The notes beneath the pieces are model-generated. The model was given only the letters and a program-made list of their open reading frames with translations, ran no database searches and was not told the origin of the DNA. This document shows positions 18,290 through 26,478 of a stretch of 64,000 nt of DNA, piece by piece. Positions within the stretch are counted from its first letter, which is position 1. Each line of letters opens with the position of its first letter. This DNA comes from Mycolicibacterium aichiense. Lineage in GTDB: Bacteria; Actinomycetota; Actinomycetes; Mycobacteriales; Mycobacteriaceae. A program made the translations under genes and the position numbers. The stretch is from NCBI RefSeq assembly GCF_010726245.1, contig NZ_AP022561.1:4216001-4280000 (forward strand), read 5' to 3'.

Positions 18290-19165
18290 ATGCCTGTCAG
18301 CGATCTGCGCCACGTACCTGCAGCGCGACCACTGGATGTGCGATGGATCCACGGTTCGATCTCCGCAAAGCACAACGCGGATCCCGACATACAGATCCAT
18401 TGGTACGACGACGACACAGTCATCTTGCGCCAGAACATGGCCATCGACTACGAAGCGCCGTTCATGTTCCTGCTCTTCGGACGCGACCGTGCTGTGCTTC
18501 TCGACACGGGCGCGACCGCATCGCCGGAGTTCTTTCCGTTGCGGGCGGTGGTGGACGAACTGATCGAACGGTGGACCAGCCGTCGCGGCCGCGCAGGGCG
18601 GCAAGAGTACGAGCTGCTGATACTTCACACTCACTCGCACGATGACCACGTCGCCGGCGACCACCAGTTCGCCGGCCGCCCCGCCACGGTGCTTGTGCCG
18701 GCCGACAAGAGCACGGCGTGGAACTATTTCGGTTTCGCCGCTGAACCTGATGCGGTCAAGACGGTGGATCTCGGGGATCGCGCCCTCGATGTTCTCGCCA
18801 CGCCCGGCCATCAGGACTCAGCGGTCACGTTCTACGACCGCATGACCGGCATCTTGTTCACCGGCGACACAATCTACCGCGGCCGTCTCTATATCGTTGA
18901 CTGGCAAGCGTTTACCCTCAGCGTCGACCGCTTGGTCGCGTTCTGTGACTCCCACCCGATAACCCACGTGATCGGGTGTCACATCGAGATGACGAGAACC
19001 GCGGGAGTGGACTATCCCGTCTTGACCTCCTTTCAGCCCGACGAACCGCCGCTGGAAATGACCGTCGAGCATCTGCGCACGGTCCAGACCGCTTTGCGCG
19101 ACGCCGGCCCTGAGCCCGTTCGGTACGTCTGCGATGAATTCATTCTGTGGCCCGAGGATGAGTAG
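18290..19165 (+). CDS. MBL-fold metallo-hydrolase
   Basis: This 291-residue metallo-beta-lactamase-fold protein has the metal motif HTHSHDDH (113-120: His115, His117, Asp119, His120). Further ligands are in TPGHQDSA and FTGDTIYRG. Such enzymes hydrolyse thioesters, lactones or phosphodiesters; nothing here selects one. GGAGGG just before the ATG supports this start rather than an ATG 32 codons upstream. Same strand as the SARP-type gene; possible target of it. The decayed oxidase fragment follows its stop directly. Confidence 0.88.
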   Translation: MPVSDLRHVPAARPLDVRWIHGSISAKHNADPDIQIHWYDDDTVILRQNMAIDYEAPFMFLLFGRDRAVLLDTGATASPEFFPLRAVVDELIERWTSRRGRAGRQEYELLILHTHSHDDHVAGDHQFAGRPATVLVPADKSTAWNYFGFAAEPDAVKTVDLGDRALDVLATPGHQDSAVTFYDRMTGILFTGDTIYRGRLYIVDWQAFTLSVDRLVAFCDSHPITHVIGCHIEMTRTAGVDYPVLTSFQPDEPPLEMTVEHLRTVQTALRDAGPEPVRYVCDEFILWPEDE

Positions 19166-19183
19166 TTCTCGGCGACTGCCGCG

Positions 19184-19299
19184 TGCAGCGACGGCAGCAC
19201 CCATCCGCTGATCCGCTTCGCCCCCGCCGACGCGTCGACGGCGCAGCACATCGAGAAGCGTTCGATGCGATCACGGATCTGGCCGAGTCGCTCGGGGAA
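19184..19299 (+). pseudogene. Relic of a FAD-linked oxidase C-terminus
   Basis: Reading from 19184 gives SDGSTHPLIRFAPADAS and then HIEK, which lines up with GDGNTHPLIVFDPADAA and AEK of the intact oxidase at 7218. After HIEK one frame change is needed, then FDAITDLAESLG matches FGEIMDLAVSLG. Upstream and downstream the homology stops, so only about 38 codons survive, without start. It is too diverged from the intact copy to be a recent duplication. This marks an old deletion or recombination event in the inserted segment. Confidence 0.7.
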
Positions 19300-19405
19300 G
19301 ACCAACGCACCCAAGCCATTCTGAAGTCTTGATTTCAACCTCCGCGCGGATCTGTGGGTTAGCATGCCCTCAGCAAACTGACAAAAACTCCACAGGGGGG
19401 ATGTA

Positions 19406-19654
19406 ATGAAGAAGGCAATCGCGGTGGCTGCGTTGGCGTTCGGGGGGTTGATGGGGGCAGCAGGTACGGCCAACGCCACTGATTACCTGGAGACCGACGC
19501 CAACGGAGTCCCGTGGCATTGGGCCACCGAGGGCGAATGCCAGGCGGACGCGCCACTCGTCTGGAACGATCCGGGCTTCGACCGTGCCTACCCGTACTGG
19601 TACTGCGGTCCGGGCGACGGCGGGTGGTACCTGTTCAGCACCGACAATCGGTAG
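19406..19654 (+). CDS. Small secreted protein of unknown function
   Basis: This 82-residue protein has a clear Sec signal peptide: Lys-Lys start, hydrophobic core AIAVAALAFGGLMGAAG and cleavage after ANA (about residue 24). The mature part of about 58 residues is acidic, aromatic-rich (several Trp and Tyr) and has two cysteines (ECQAD and YWYCGPGD) likely to form a disulfide. A strong GGGGGG ribosome site precedes the ATG. I do not recognise the family. Probably exported to the envelope. Confidence 0.75.
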   Translation: MKKAIAVAALAFGGLMGAAGTANATDYLETDANGVPWHWATEGECQADAPLVWNDPGFDRAYPYWYCGPGDGGWYLFSTDNR

Positions 19655-20230
19655 GCAGATCAGCCGTCAGTGCCCGGGGTCCTCTGCGAGTCACCCCGGC
19701 CACTGGCGCGGCGGTCGCGAAACCCACGACGGAGTCGCCGTCAACGCAACGCTCGCGCCACCGGACACTCGGTGGGCGGGGAAGTCGGCGGAGCAGCTAC
19801 GCCAAGAATCGGAATAGCGTTGATTGACACAGCAATTGATGCTCCGTCGCTGCGCTGTCATGGTGACGCCGACGTCCGGCATCCGGTTAAGACTGAGCCC
19901 GTCCACTCCCTCTGCTAGATGCCGGGCGCCAGGCCGAAACAAGGTGCTGCCGCGCTATCACACCCTCTCGGCTGACGCATTCAAGTTAACCGAGCTTATT
20001 AGCCCTCTCGCACCACGGAGTGGTTGCCCGCTATATCCGCTACCCGCACAAGCAAGCGAGGGCAAGAACCACGTTCCTCTCGAATCGAGTGAGAACGGGC
20101 GGAACATTCCTAGTGTCGAGCATGGAAAAGCCACTACCGATCAGCATCTTTCGGTGATAAGTTGCACTCGGGTCAACCAGGCTCAGCGTCGACAGGCGCT
20201 GCGGATTTCACCTTTCTGGGGGTTGCGCTA
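19655..20230. other. Gap without a supported gene
   Basis: This 576-base stretch holds only short open frames with no ribosome site and poor codon bias. A tail reading VAVNATLAPPDTRWAGKSAEQ to a stop near 19817 looks gene-like and might be another decayed fragment, but no family was recognised. The part from 19960 to 20160 is less GC-rich and probably carries the promoter of the C39-like protease gene. Confidence 0.4.
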
Positions 20231-21460
20231 ATGCGCTCAGCGAAGTCTCTTGCACATGTCGGCACGTTTGCTTTTGCAGTCGGGGTTGGTCTCGCGGTTG
20301 CCGGCGCGACCGCGGCTACGGCCACGGCGTCCCCATCGGAGAACACGTCGTCGTCGGGGCCGAGCGCCAGCAGTCAGGCATCGTCATCCAAGCCGGCAGC
20401 CAAGAGAGAGCGCCCGCGTTCCTCCCAACCGGGAGCGACTCGCTCCTCAGAGTCCGCGACGGGTTCGTCCGCACCGGCTGAAAGCGTTGCGGCGCCTGAC
20501 TCTACGGCCGCAAACGCGTCCAATCGTGCATCACTCACGCGCGCCAGTGTGACTTTGCGACCCAGCGGCGTCGGACAAGCCAAACGCAGAGTGGTCCTGA
20601 ACGTCGTCGCGGCGCCCACCACCACGCCGGCCACAACACCGACCTTGCCGGCACCAAGTCCGCAGACCGTCGTCGACTCGGTCGGTTCAGCCGTCCGCGA
20701 TCTCGAGCAAGGGCGGATGTACGGCGACCCGACGACGAACGCCAAATACTGGGTTTCCCAGCACTCTATGAATTGCACCTTGATGGCAACAGCCATGGTG
20801 ATCGGTCAGCTCACCGGCAAGACACCCAGCGAGGCTCAGATCGTGTACGAGGCCTCTACCACTCCAAGCGTGAACCGCGGGCCCGGCAAGTCGATGTACC
20901 TCGGCTTGAATAGCGACACAGGAATCAACGATGGGGACGCTCGAGCGCTCTTGGCGAATCATGGTATTACGACGACGTATACCCGATACACGGATCCGAA
21001 CCAGGCGCTAGAGGATCTCAAGTCCACCCTCGACGATCCAAAAAAGGCAGTGATCGTGGGTATCGATTCCGCGGTCGTCTGGGCCGAGGTCTACAAAAAG
21101 GATCCGCCGCCCAACGTCAAGACAGCAGACCACTCAGTGGTTGTGATCGGCGTCGATACGAACAACAACATCGTTCATCTGAATGACAGCGGCCTCGGCG
21201 ACGATCTAGACCCCATAACGAATCAGCCGGTTGGCCGCGACGTACAGATCCCCCTGGACGTGTTCATTCGCGCGTGGTCGGCCGACTCCTACCTGATCTT
21301 CGCAGGCGAACAGACCGGAAACCCGATACCGCGAACCGCCTGGGTAGCCAACATGCCGCGCAAGGATGCGCTGGACTCGGTTGTGAACACCCCCTTCGCC
21401 ATGGGCGACCTCAACAACAACGACCCCGCGAAGGCCCAGCACCTGGTGCACTTCCGCTGA
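20231..21460 (+). CDS. Secreted C39-like cysteine protease
   Basis: This 409-residue exported protein starts with a signal peptide (residues 1-33, cleavage near ATA-SPS). A Ser/Ala/Pro-rich disordered linker (about 34-145) follows. The peptidase_C39_2-like domain covers about 160-390: Gln177 (oxyanion) and nucleophile Cys182 in SQHSMNCTLMATAM, His301 in TADHSVVVIGVD, and Asn/Asp318-319 in HLNDSG. The family comprises papain-fold proteases or related bacteriocin-leader peptidases. The substrate could be cell-wall or host protein. It lies next to a PGRS-like gene on the opposite strand. The upstream ATG 23 codons earlier would bury the signal peptide and was not used. Confidence 0.82.
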   Translation: MRSAKSLAHVGTFAFAVGVGLAVAGATAATATASPSENTSSSGPSASSQASSSKPAAKRERPRSSQPGATRSSESATGSSAPAESVAAPDSTAANASNRASLTRASVTLRPSGVGQAKRRVVLNVVAAPTTTPATTPTLPAPSPQTVVDSVGSAVRDLEQGRMYGDPTTNAKYWVSQHSMNCTLMATAMVIGQLTGKTPSEAQIVYEASTTPSVNRGPGKSMYLGLNSDTGINDGDARALLANHGITTTYTRYTDPNQALEDLKSTLDDPKKAVIVGIDSAVVWAEVYKKDPPPNVKTADHSVVVIGVDTNNNIVHLNDSGLGDDLDPITNQPVGRDVQIPLDVFIRAWSADSYLIFAGEQTGNPIPRTAWVANMPRKDALDSVVNTPFAMGDLNNNDPAKAQHLVHFR

Positions 21461-21494
21461 CAGCACGCTCGCTTGCGGATAAGCGGCGACTTGG

Positions 21495-21536
21495 CGAAGA
21501 CCTCGGCGTGAACGCGCGATCACGTCGAGGTCTTCG
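21495..21536 (+). terminator. Strong hairpin after the C39-like protease gene
   Basis: CGAAGACCTCG (21495-21505) pairs perfectly with CGAGGTCTTCG (21526-21536). Inside, CGTGA pairs with TCACG, leaving an 8-base loop. It begins 34 bases after the protease stop. No U-run follows, as is common for mycobacterial terminators. Confidence 0.65.
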
Positions 21537-21940
21537 TGCTCTACCCAACGCAAAGTGGGCTCTAAGAGTAATTCGGTTGTGAGAGTAGCGGTTTGGCGGC
21601 TGGCCACGGTGCTGCGGTGTGCCGCGATTACAGCAGTGGACGACGTTCGGCGCTCAAGGCACGATGTCTTGACTTTCCTGCAGCGGCAGCACTTCCTTCG
21701 CGGCTAGACACCACGCCGGGGATGGATCTGACTCAACGCGTGCCTCGGCGATGAAGCGAGTCCTCCATGACGACCGGTAGTGTCCCACCTCGAGCTGCTG
21801 CAGTTTTCGACCGGAGGTGCTGTTCCCTCTTGCTACGCGGCTTACACCGGTCATGGGCAAGACGGGTTCATGTTGCGTTATGCCGTCGGCACTGGACCGG
21901 TCACCCGGCCCAGTGCCGACTGGCGAAAGCTGGGCTGTTT
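21537..21940. other. Gap between convergent genes, no gene seen
   Basis: About 400 bases between the protease hairpin and the end of the minus-strand PGRS gene. Open frames here are only extensions of the antisense reading of the PGRS gene. No RNA gene or mobile element was recognised. Confidence 0.4.
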
Positions 21941-21982
21941 ACCTAGCAGATCCGGCGGATTACCTAGCAGATCCGGCGGATC
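21941..21982. repeat. 21-bp tandem duplication at the PGRS gene end
   Basis: ACCTAGCAGATCCGGCGGAT followed by T (21941-21961) is repeated at 21962-21982 with a single final base change. The second copy encodes the last residues of the PGRS protein and the junction forms its TAA stop. Each copy contains the small dyad TCCGGCGGA. It looks like replication slippage. Confidence 0.8.
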
Positions 21983-23471
21983 GATTGGCCGACGAATCGG
22001 CATCGCGCCGGGTTGCCTGGCCATCTTTGCCAGCCTTGCCTGGAGTGCCGGCGATAGCACCGCCACGGCCACCCGCTCCACCGGTTCCGGCGATGGGGGT
22101 ATTACCCTCCCCGCCCGAATTAAGTGGCGGCACACTGGCATTGCCACCATCGCCGCCGCTACCTCCAATGCCTGCGATCACGCCGCCATGGCCGCCAGCC
22201 CCGCCGTTACCGCCCTGGGCTGTGCCAAATGTCGATTGCTGGTCGATGCCTTCGGCGTACGCTTCTCCCCCGCCGCCGCCGCCGCCGCCGGTACCCGCCA
22301 AGGCCGAGTTGCCGCCGCGGCCCCCGGCACCGCCGGTTCCATTTGCAGTCACCGGGTCGGCAAGTCCGCCACCACCACCGGTACCTCCATTGCCGACCAC
22401 CGTGCTGCCGCCTGCGCCGCCAGCGCCTCCGACTGCAGCGGCATCTGTCTGGCCCCAGCCTGTGCCGCCTCGGCCGCCATCACCGCCGTCGCCCATGACC
22501 GTCGCACCGCCAGACCCGGCCGCCCCGCCTCGGGCGGTCTTGCCACGGGCGTACGCTGCAGCGTCGCCACCCCAGCCGCCTCCACCACCGCCGCCGTTGA
22601 CGGACTTGCCACCGGCGCCGCCCGCGCCCCCATTTGCGTCGCCGGTCCCGGACTCAGCGTTGCCACCGTCGCCTCCGAGGCCACCGCTGCCGACATTGGC
22701 AGCGCCACCCCGACCGCCCGTTCCGGCAACGGCATTGCCATTCTGCGAGAACGAGTCACCTCCCCAGCCGGCGTTACCACCATCGCCGCCGAACCAGCCT
22801 GCGGCACCACCGTTTCCACCGGAGGCTCCGGTCGCGTTGTTGGCGGCCACTACAGCGGAGTCGAGATAGTTCTGGTCCTTACCGCCGTCGCCACCCCTGC
22901 CACCATTGCCAAAGAACAGACCGCCTCGGCCGCCGTTACCGCCATCGGTTGCGGCGCTGATGAGTTGGGTATCGGAATAAACCGCGTTGAGGCCGGCGCC
23001 GCCTTTGCCGCCATCACCGAACAGCATTCCCGCGTCTCCCCCGCGGCCACCGTTGGCGCCGTCACCGCCGCTTCCCCAGAGCAGTCCTCCGTTGCCGCCG
23101 TTGCAGGCCGCTCCCACGCAATCGTCTGCCGCATCGATACCGTCGCCGATGAGCCAGCCCCCCTCGCCAACAATGGGACGGATGCTTATCGAGGCCATCA
23201 CCGCGTTGGCAATGGCAGGTGTCGTAGTCGATGTCGGAGAAACGCCGCAGCTCGGCTCGCTCACAACGCAATTCACCGGCGCAAGAGGCATCATCGAGTC
23301 CACGGAAGCCAGGCGAACATTCGCTGTCGCCGGCGCCGACTCAGCGGCAGCCGCCGACAGAACGACGCCCAGCCCGGCGACCGCGGCTGCACCCGTGACG
23401 CCAGCGGCAAGGTACGAATAGGCCGAAACTCGGGTCAGGGTGGCGAAGGATGAGCGGACTGACGACGGCAT
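21960..23471 (-). CDS. Secreted PGRS-like glycine-rich protein without PE domain
   Basis: This 503-residue protein begins with a signal peptide-like segment (YLAAGVTGAAAVAGLGVVLS, Ala-rich cleavage region near residue 42). A 70-residue non-repetitive region with four Cys (VNCVV, PSCGV, DDCVGAACNGG) follows. The rest is PGRS-type GGNGG/GGDGG repeats from about residue 125, opened by GGWLIGDG and GGLLWGSGGDG. No PE domain. GGGGGAG stands 4 bases before the ATG, fixing the start and excluding an 11-residue extension. It is a second such protein within 10 kb; both may be surface-exposed. Confidence 0.82.
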   Translation of the reverse strand: MPSSVRSSFATLTRVSAYSYLAAGVTGAAAVAGLGVVLSAAAAESAPATANVRLASVDSMMPLAPVNCVVSEPSCGVSPTSTTTPAIANAVMASISIRPIVGEGGWLIGDGIDAADDCVGAACNGGNGGLLWGSGGDGANGGRGGDAGMLFGDGGKGGAGLNAVYSDTQLISAATDGGNGGRGGLFFGNGGRGGDGGKDQNYLDSAVVAANNATGASGGNGGAAGWFGGDGGNAGWGGDSFSQNGNAVAGTGGRGGAANVGSGGLGGDGGNAESGTGDANGGAGGAGGKSVNGGGGGGGWGGDAAAYARGKTARGGAAGSGGATVMGDGGDGGRGGTGWGQTDAAAVGGAGGAGGSTVVGNGGTGGGGGLADPVTANGTGGAGGRGGNSALAGTGGGGGGGGEAYAEGIDQQSTFGTAQGGNGGAGGHGGVIAGIGGSGGDGGNASVPPLNSGGEGNTPIAGTGGAGGRGGAIAGTPGKAGKDGQATRRDADSSANRSAGSAR

Positions 23472-23852
23472 GAAACTCCCCCCGGATGCGGGTTCCAATC
23501 GCACACCGACGGGAGCCCGAAATTCCCATTGCTGAAACCCAACGACCTGTTGGGCGAGTCGAATGTATGGCTTTGCTAGTTAGCCTGTCAAGGAACTTCA
23601 TTGACTCGCGCGACTGTTCGATTGTTGCTCGGCCGGAGTTCGACTGCGGCACGACTCGTCGTCACAGCGGTGACTCGACCACAGCCCGCCGACTGCAGGG
23701 CTGTGTTGCTGACATGGATGCGCCGCGCTCGAGAGAGGGTTTGCAGAGAGGCCGTCCCCGCGTTCTGGTAACGGAGTGGTTCCGCAGTTTCAGCAATGCC
23801 CCGTCGGCAGCCCTGAGGGTGTGCCCACGTCATGTGGAATCAGGCACGACTC
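23472..23852. other. Gap upstream of cyp130, no gene supported
   Basis: Roughly 380 bases between the divergent PGRS gene and the cyp130 promoter. Open frames present have no ribosome site and unusual residue composition. No repeat was found. It must contain the PGRS promoter, which I could not place. Confidence 0.4.
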
Positions 23853-23881
23853 TTGACACAAACCTAGGCTTGTCGTAACCA
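23853..23881 (+). promoter_or_regulatory. cyp130 promoter with overlapping dyad
   Basis: TTGACA (23853-23858), a 17-base spacer and TAACCA (23876-23881) form a promoter whose -10 ends 7 bases before the cyp130 ATG, so the mRNA is probably leaderless. The spacer contains ACAAACCTAGGCTTGT (23858-23873), a 16-base dyad with one mismatched pair. This is a natural operator for the TetR protein encoded directly after cyp130. Confidence 0.6.
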
Positions 23882-23887
23882 TAAGAC

Positions 23888-25117
23888 ATGACCGCTGTTG
23901 TGTCTCACGACGCCGAAGCCCGCTTCGAGCTGGCCACCGCCGAGACCTGGGGTGATCGCTGGCCGATGTACCGGGCACTGCGTGACCACGATCCGGTGCA
24001 CCACGTCGTGCCGGAAAACCCCGACCACGATTACTGGGTGCTGTCCCGGCACGCCGACATCTTCGCCGCCGCCCGGGACCACGAGACGTTCTCCTCGGCC
24101 CAGGGCCTGACCGTCAACTATAACGAGCTGGAACTGATTGGGCTGCAGGACAACCCGCCGATGGTGATGCAGGATCCGCCCGTGCATACCGAGTTCCGCA
24201 GGCTGGTGTCACGCGGCTTCACCCCGCGGCAGGTCGAGGCCGTCGAACCCAAGGTCCGCGAGTTCGTCGTCGAGCGCATCGAACGGTTGCGCGCCGACGG
24301 CGGCGGGGACATCGTCACCGAGTTGTTCAAGCCGCTGCCGTCAATGGTCGTCGCGCACTATCTCGGCGTCCCCGAGCAGGATCGCGACCAGTTCGACGGC
24401 TGGACCGAGGCGATCGTCGCGGCGAACGCCGGCGGACTGAGCGCTCTGGGATCGGTCAGCGACGCCATCGGTTCGATGATGGGCTATTTTTCCGAGCTGA
24501 TCGAACGGCGCAGGCGCGAGCCCGAAGACGACACGGTGTCGCACCTGGTGGCCGCCGGTGTCGGCGCCGACGGCGACATCGCCGGGACGCTGTCGGTGCT
24601 CGCCTTCACCTTCACCATGGTCACCGGCGGTAACGACACCACCACCGGCATGCTCGGCGGTTCGATGCCGCTGCTGCATCAGCGTCCCGACCAGCGCCGC
24701 ATGCTCGTCGAGCAACCGGAGCTGATCCCCGACACCGTCGACGAACTGCTCCGGCTGACCTCTCCGGTGCAGGGACTTGCCCGGACCACCACCCGCGATG
24801 TCGAACTGCACGGCAAGACCATTCCGGCGGGACGCAAGGTGCTGCTGCTGTACGGGTCGGCCAATCGCGACGAACGCCAATACGGCCCGGACGCCGGCGA
24901 ACTCGACGTCACCCGGCGTCCGCGCAACATCCTCACGTTCAGCCACGGCGCACATCACTGCCTCGGCGCGGCGGCCGCCCGCATGCAGGCGCGGGTGACA
25001 CTCACCGAATTGCTCTCGCGCTGCCCGGATTTCGAGATCGACGAGGCGGGTATCGTGTGGGCCGGGGGCGGTTATGTGCGCCGGCCGCTGTCGGTGCCGT
25101 TCCGGGTGCGCGGCTGA
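23888..25117 (+). CDS. cyp130: Cytochrome P450 CYP130
   Basis: This 409-residue P450 closely matches M. tuberculosis CYP130 (Rv1256c) as I recall it, including AETWGDRWPMYRALRDHDPVHH near the N-terminus (in pieces) and SAQGLTVNYNELELIGLQD. The I-helix reads VTGGNDTTTG with the normal acid-threonine pair, the ExxR motif is in DELLRLTS, and the haem ligand is Cys358 in SHGAHHCLG. It is a soluble monooxygenase needing a ferredoxin and reductase. The next gene (TetR) overlaps its stop by one base (TGATG), as in the M. tuberculosis Rv1256c-Rv1255c pair. Confidence 0.93.
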   Translation: MTAVVSHDAEARFELATAETWGDRWPMYRALRDHDPVHHVVPENPDHDYWVLSRHADIFAAARDHETFSSAQGLTVNYNELELIGLQDNPPMVMQDPPVHTEFRRLVSRGFTPRQVEAVEPKVREFVVERIERLRADGGGDIVTELFKPLPSMVVAHYLGVPEQDRDQFDGWTEAIVAANAGGLSALGSVSDAIGSMMGYFSELIERRRREPEDDTVSHLVAAGVGADGDIAGTLSVLAFTFTMVTGGNDTTTGMLGGSMPLLHQRPDQRRMLVEQPELIPDTVDELLRLTSPVQGLARTTTRDVELHGKTIPAGRKVLLLYGSANRDERQYGPDAGELDVTRRPRNILTFSHGAHHCLGAAAARMQARVTLTELLSRCPDFEIDEAGIVWAGGGYVRRPLSVPFRVRG

Positions 25118-25710
25118 TGGCGGGCGACTGGCTGAGTTCGCGCCGGGCAGAGGTGGCCACCGACCGCATCCTCGACGCCGCCGGCGAGCTGTTCGCAGGC
25201 AACGACGTCCGAAGCGTCGGGATGAATGACATCGCCCGTGCCGCAGGGTGTTCGCGAGCCACGCTGTACCGCTACTTCGAGAACCGGGAGGTGCTGTACA
25301 CCGCGTACGTGCACCGCGAGGCCTACCGGCTCTACGAGCAGTTGACCGAGTTGATCGACGGCATCCCCGACCCGCGGGAGCGGCTACTGACCGGGCTCAC
25401 CACGTCGATGACGCTGGTGCGGGAAAGCCCGGCGCTGTCTTCGTGGTTCGCTACCGCCGACTCGCCCATCGGTGCGGAGATCGCCGAGCAGTCCGAGGTC
25501 ATTCAGGCGCTGACATCCGGCTTCCTGTTGTCGCTGCGGCCCGACGATCCCGAGGTCGTCCACCGACGCGCCCGCTGGCTGGTTCGGGTGCTGACGTCGC
25601 TGCTGATCTTTCCCGGCCGCGACGCCGAGGACGAGCGGGCGATTCTCGAGGAGTTCGTCGTTCCGATGGTGTGCCCCAGCGACTCCAACCCATCGTTGAA
25701 AGCGCACTGA
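25117..25710 (+). CDS. TetR-family regulator paired with cyp130
   Basis: This 197-residue TetR protein has its helix-turn-helix at about residues 36-54 (MNDIARAAGCSRATLYRYF). The effector domain follows, with RWLVRVLTSLLIFPG near the C-terminus. The ATG overlaps the cyp130 stop codon, so the two are translationally coupled. By position it is the orthologue of Rv1255c. Its likely site is the 16-base dyad in the cyp130 promoter, giving autoregulation of the pair (inference). Confidence 0.9.
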   Translation: MAGDWLSSRRAEVATDRILDAAGELFAGNDVRSVGMNDIARAAGCSRATLYRYFENREVLYTAYVHREAYRLYEQLTELIDGIPDPRERLLTGLTTSMTLVRESPALSSWFATADSPIGAEIAEQSEVIQALTSGFLLSLRPDDPEVVHRRARWLVRVLTSLLIFPGRDAEDERAILEEFVVPMVCPSDSNPSLKAH

Positions 25711-25739
25711 GAGCGAGAATCTCGCAAATACTTCGCTCT
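25710..25739 (+). terminator. Candidate terminator after the cyp130-TetR pair
   Basis: AGAGCGA (25710-25716) pairs with TCGCTCT (25733-25739). Within it GCGAGAATCTCGC (25713-25725) is a second, overlapping dyad. It begins at the last base of the TetR stop codon. The two foldings exclude each other, so function as terminator or operator is uncertain. Confidence 0.4.
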
Positions 25740-25787
25740 GGATGCGATCTCAACGCGACGCTTGAGCGCTCACCGATACGGACATGA

Positions 25788-26441
25788 CTATGCCGATTCT
25801 TCGTTGCCAGCCTGTCGGTTTTCGCCAGTGAGGACGACACCGTAGAGGAAACTCCGGATGCGTTCGGCGAACATCTCTTTCACCGAAAGCTCGTTTGCCG
25901 CGGCAGCTTCAGCGAGATGCGGATGCGCAGCAGCATCGATGTTGGGAAACAGGCTGCGCCCGCCTGCGGGACGGCGCAGCGGTTCGACCATCACAGCACC
26001 AATACAGAGCATCTCCATGCCATCGAGAATCTGGATGTGCAGGTGCAGGGGCACCCCTGAGTCGCTGAGGAATTGGGCCGCGTCCTCGAAACTGTCGATC
26101 AAGATCTCCCGCGGCAGGTGCTCGACGAGAATTGGGGCCGCGTTCCGGTGGCGCAGGACCGACTGACGGAAATTCAGCGCCAAACTGACGAAATACTCCG
26201 GCCAGTCGGGGCCGGGCTGACGCCTGGGTTTGATAACGGATTTACCCGCGATGTGCTTGGCGATGGCAGTGAGGATCTCGTTCTTATCGGAGAAATGATG
26301 ATAGAGCGAGGGCGCGCGGACACCGAGGTGCTGGGCAAGCCGTGGCAAACTGAAGGCTTCCAAGCCTTCAGAATCGATAATCTCGATAGATGCTGCGACT
26401 GCCGTCGACCGGGTGATCAGCGGTTTAGACGGTCTCGCCAT
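25788..26441 (-). CDS. TetR-family regulator (TetR C-like)
   Basis: This 217-residue TetR protein has its recognition region at about residues 31-50 (SLPRLAQHLGVRAPSLYHHF), followed by a C-terminal domain of the TetR_C_1-like type (ILDGMEMLCIGAVMVEP). It ends next to the cyp130 block and transcribes away from the catabolic cluster. An imperfect dyad lies 20 bases before its ATG. Because it stands at the border of the catabolic region it is one of two candidates for the regulator binding the 17-bp sites; its own upstream dyad has a different spacing, which argues against. Confidence 0.88.
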   Translation of the reverse strand: MARPSKPLITRSTAVAASIEIIDSEGLEAFSLPRLAQHLGVRAPSLYHHFSDKNEILTAIAKHIAGKSVIKPRRQPGPDWPEYFVSLALNFRQSVLRHRNAAPILVEHLPREILIDSFEDAAQFLSDSGVPLHLHIQILDGMEMLCIGAVMVEPLRRPAGGRSLFPNIDAAAHPHLAEAAAANELSVKEMFAERIRSFLYGVVLTGENRQAGNEESA

Positions 26442-26460
26442 GCCACTCCCCGGGTTTAAC

Positions 26461-26478
26461 CTAACGATGCTCGTTTAG
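26461..26478. promoter_or_regulatory. Imperfect dyad upstream of the TetR gene
   Basis: CTAACGA (26461-26467) and TCGTTTAG (26471-26478) are inverted around TGC, differing by one inserted base. The site lies 20 bases from the TetR start and could be its autoregulatory operator. Confidence 0.35.

Noticed and set aside
19824-20231. 135-residue frame before the C39-like protease
   Set aside because: No ribosome site, mixed composition, no domain; runs into the start of the real gene.
21780-23453. 557-residue plus-strand frame opposite the second PGRS protein
   Set aside because: Ala/Thr/Ser-rich mirror of Gly codons; the minus strand has signal peptide and strong ribosome site.
26461-26478. 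Dyad before the TetR at 25788 as a member of the 17-bp family
   Set aside because: Spacing between CTA and TAG is 12 bases, not 7; kept as a separate weak operator.
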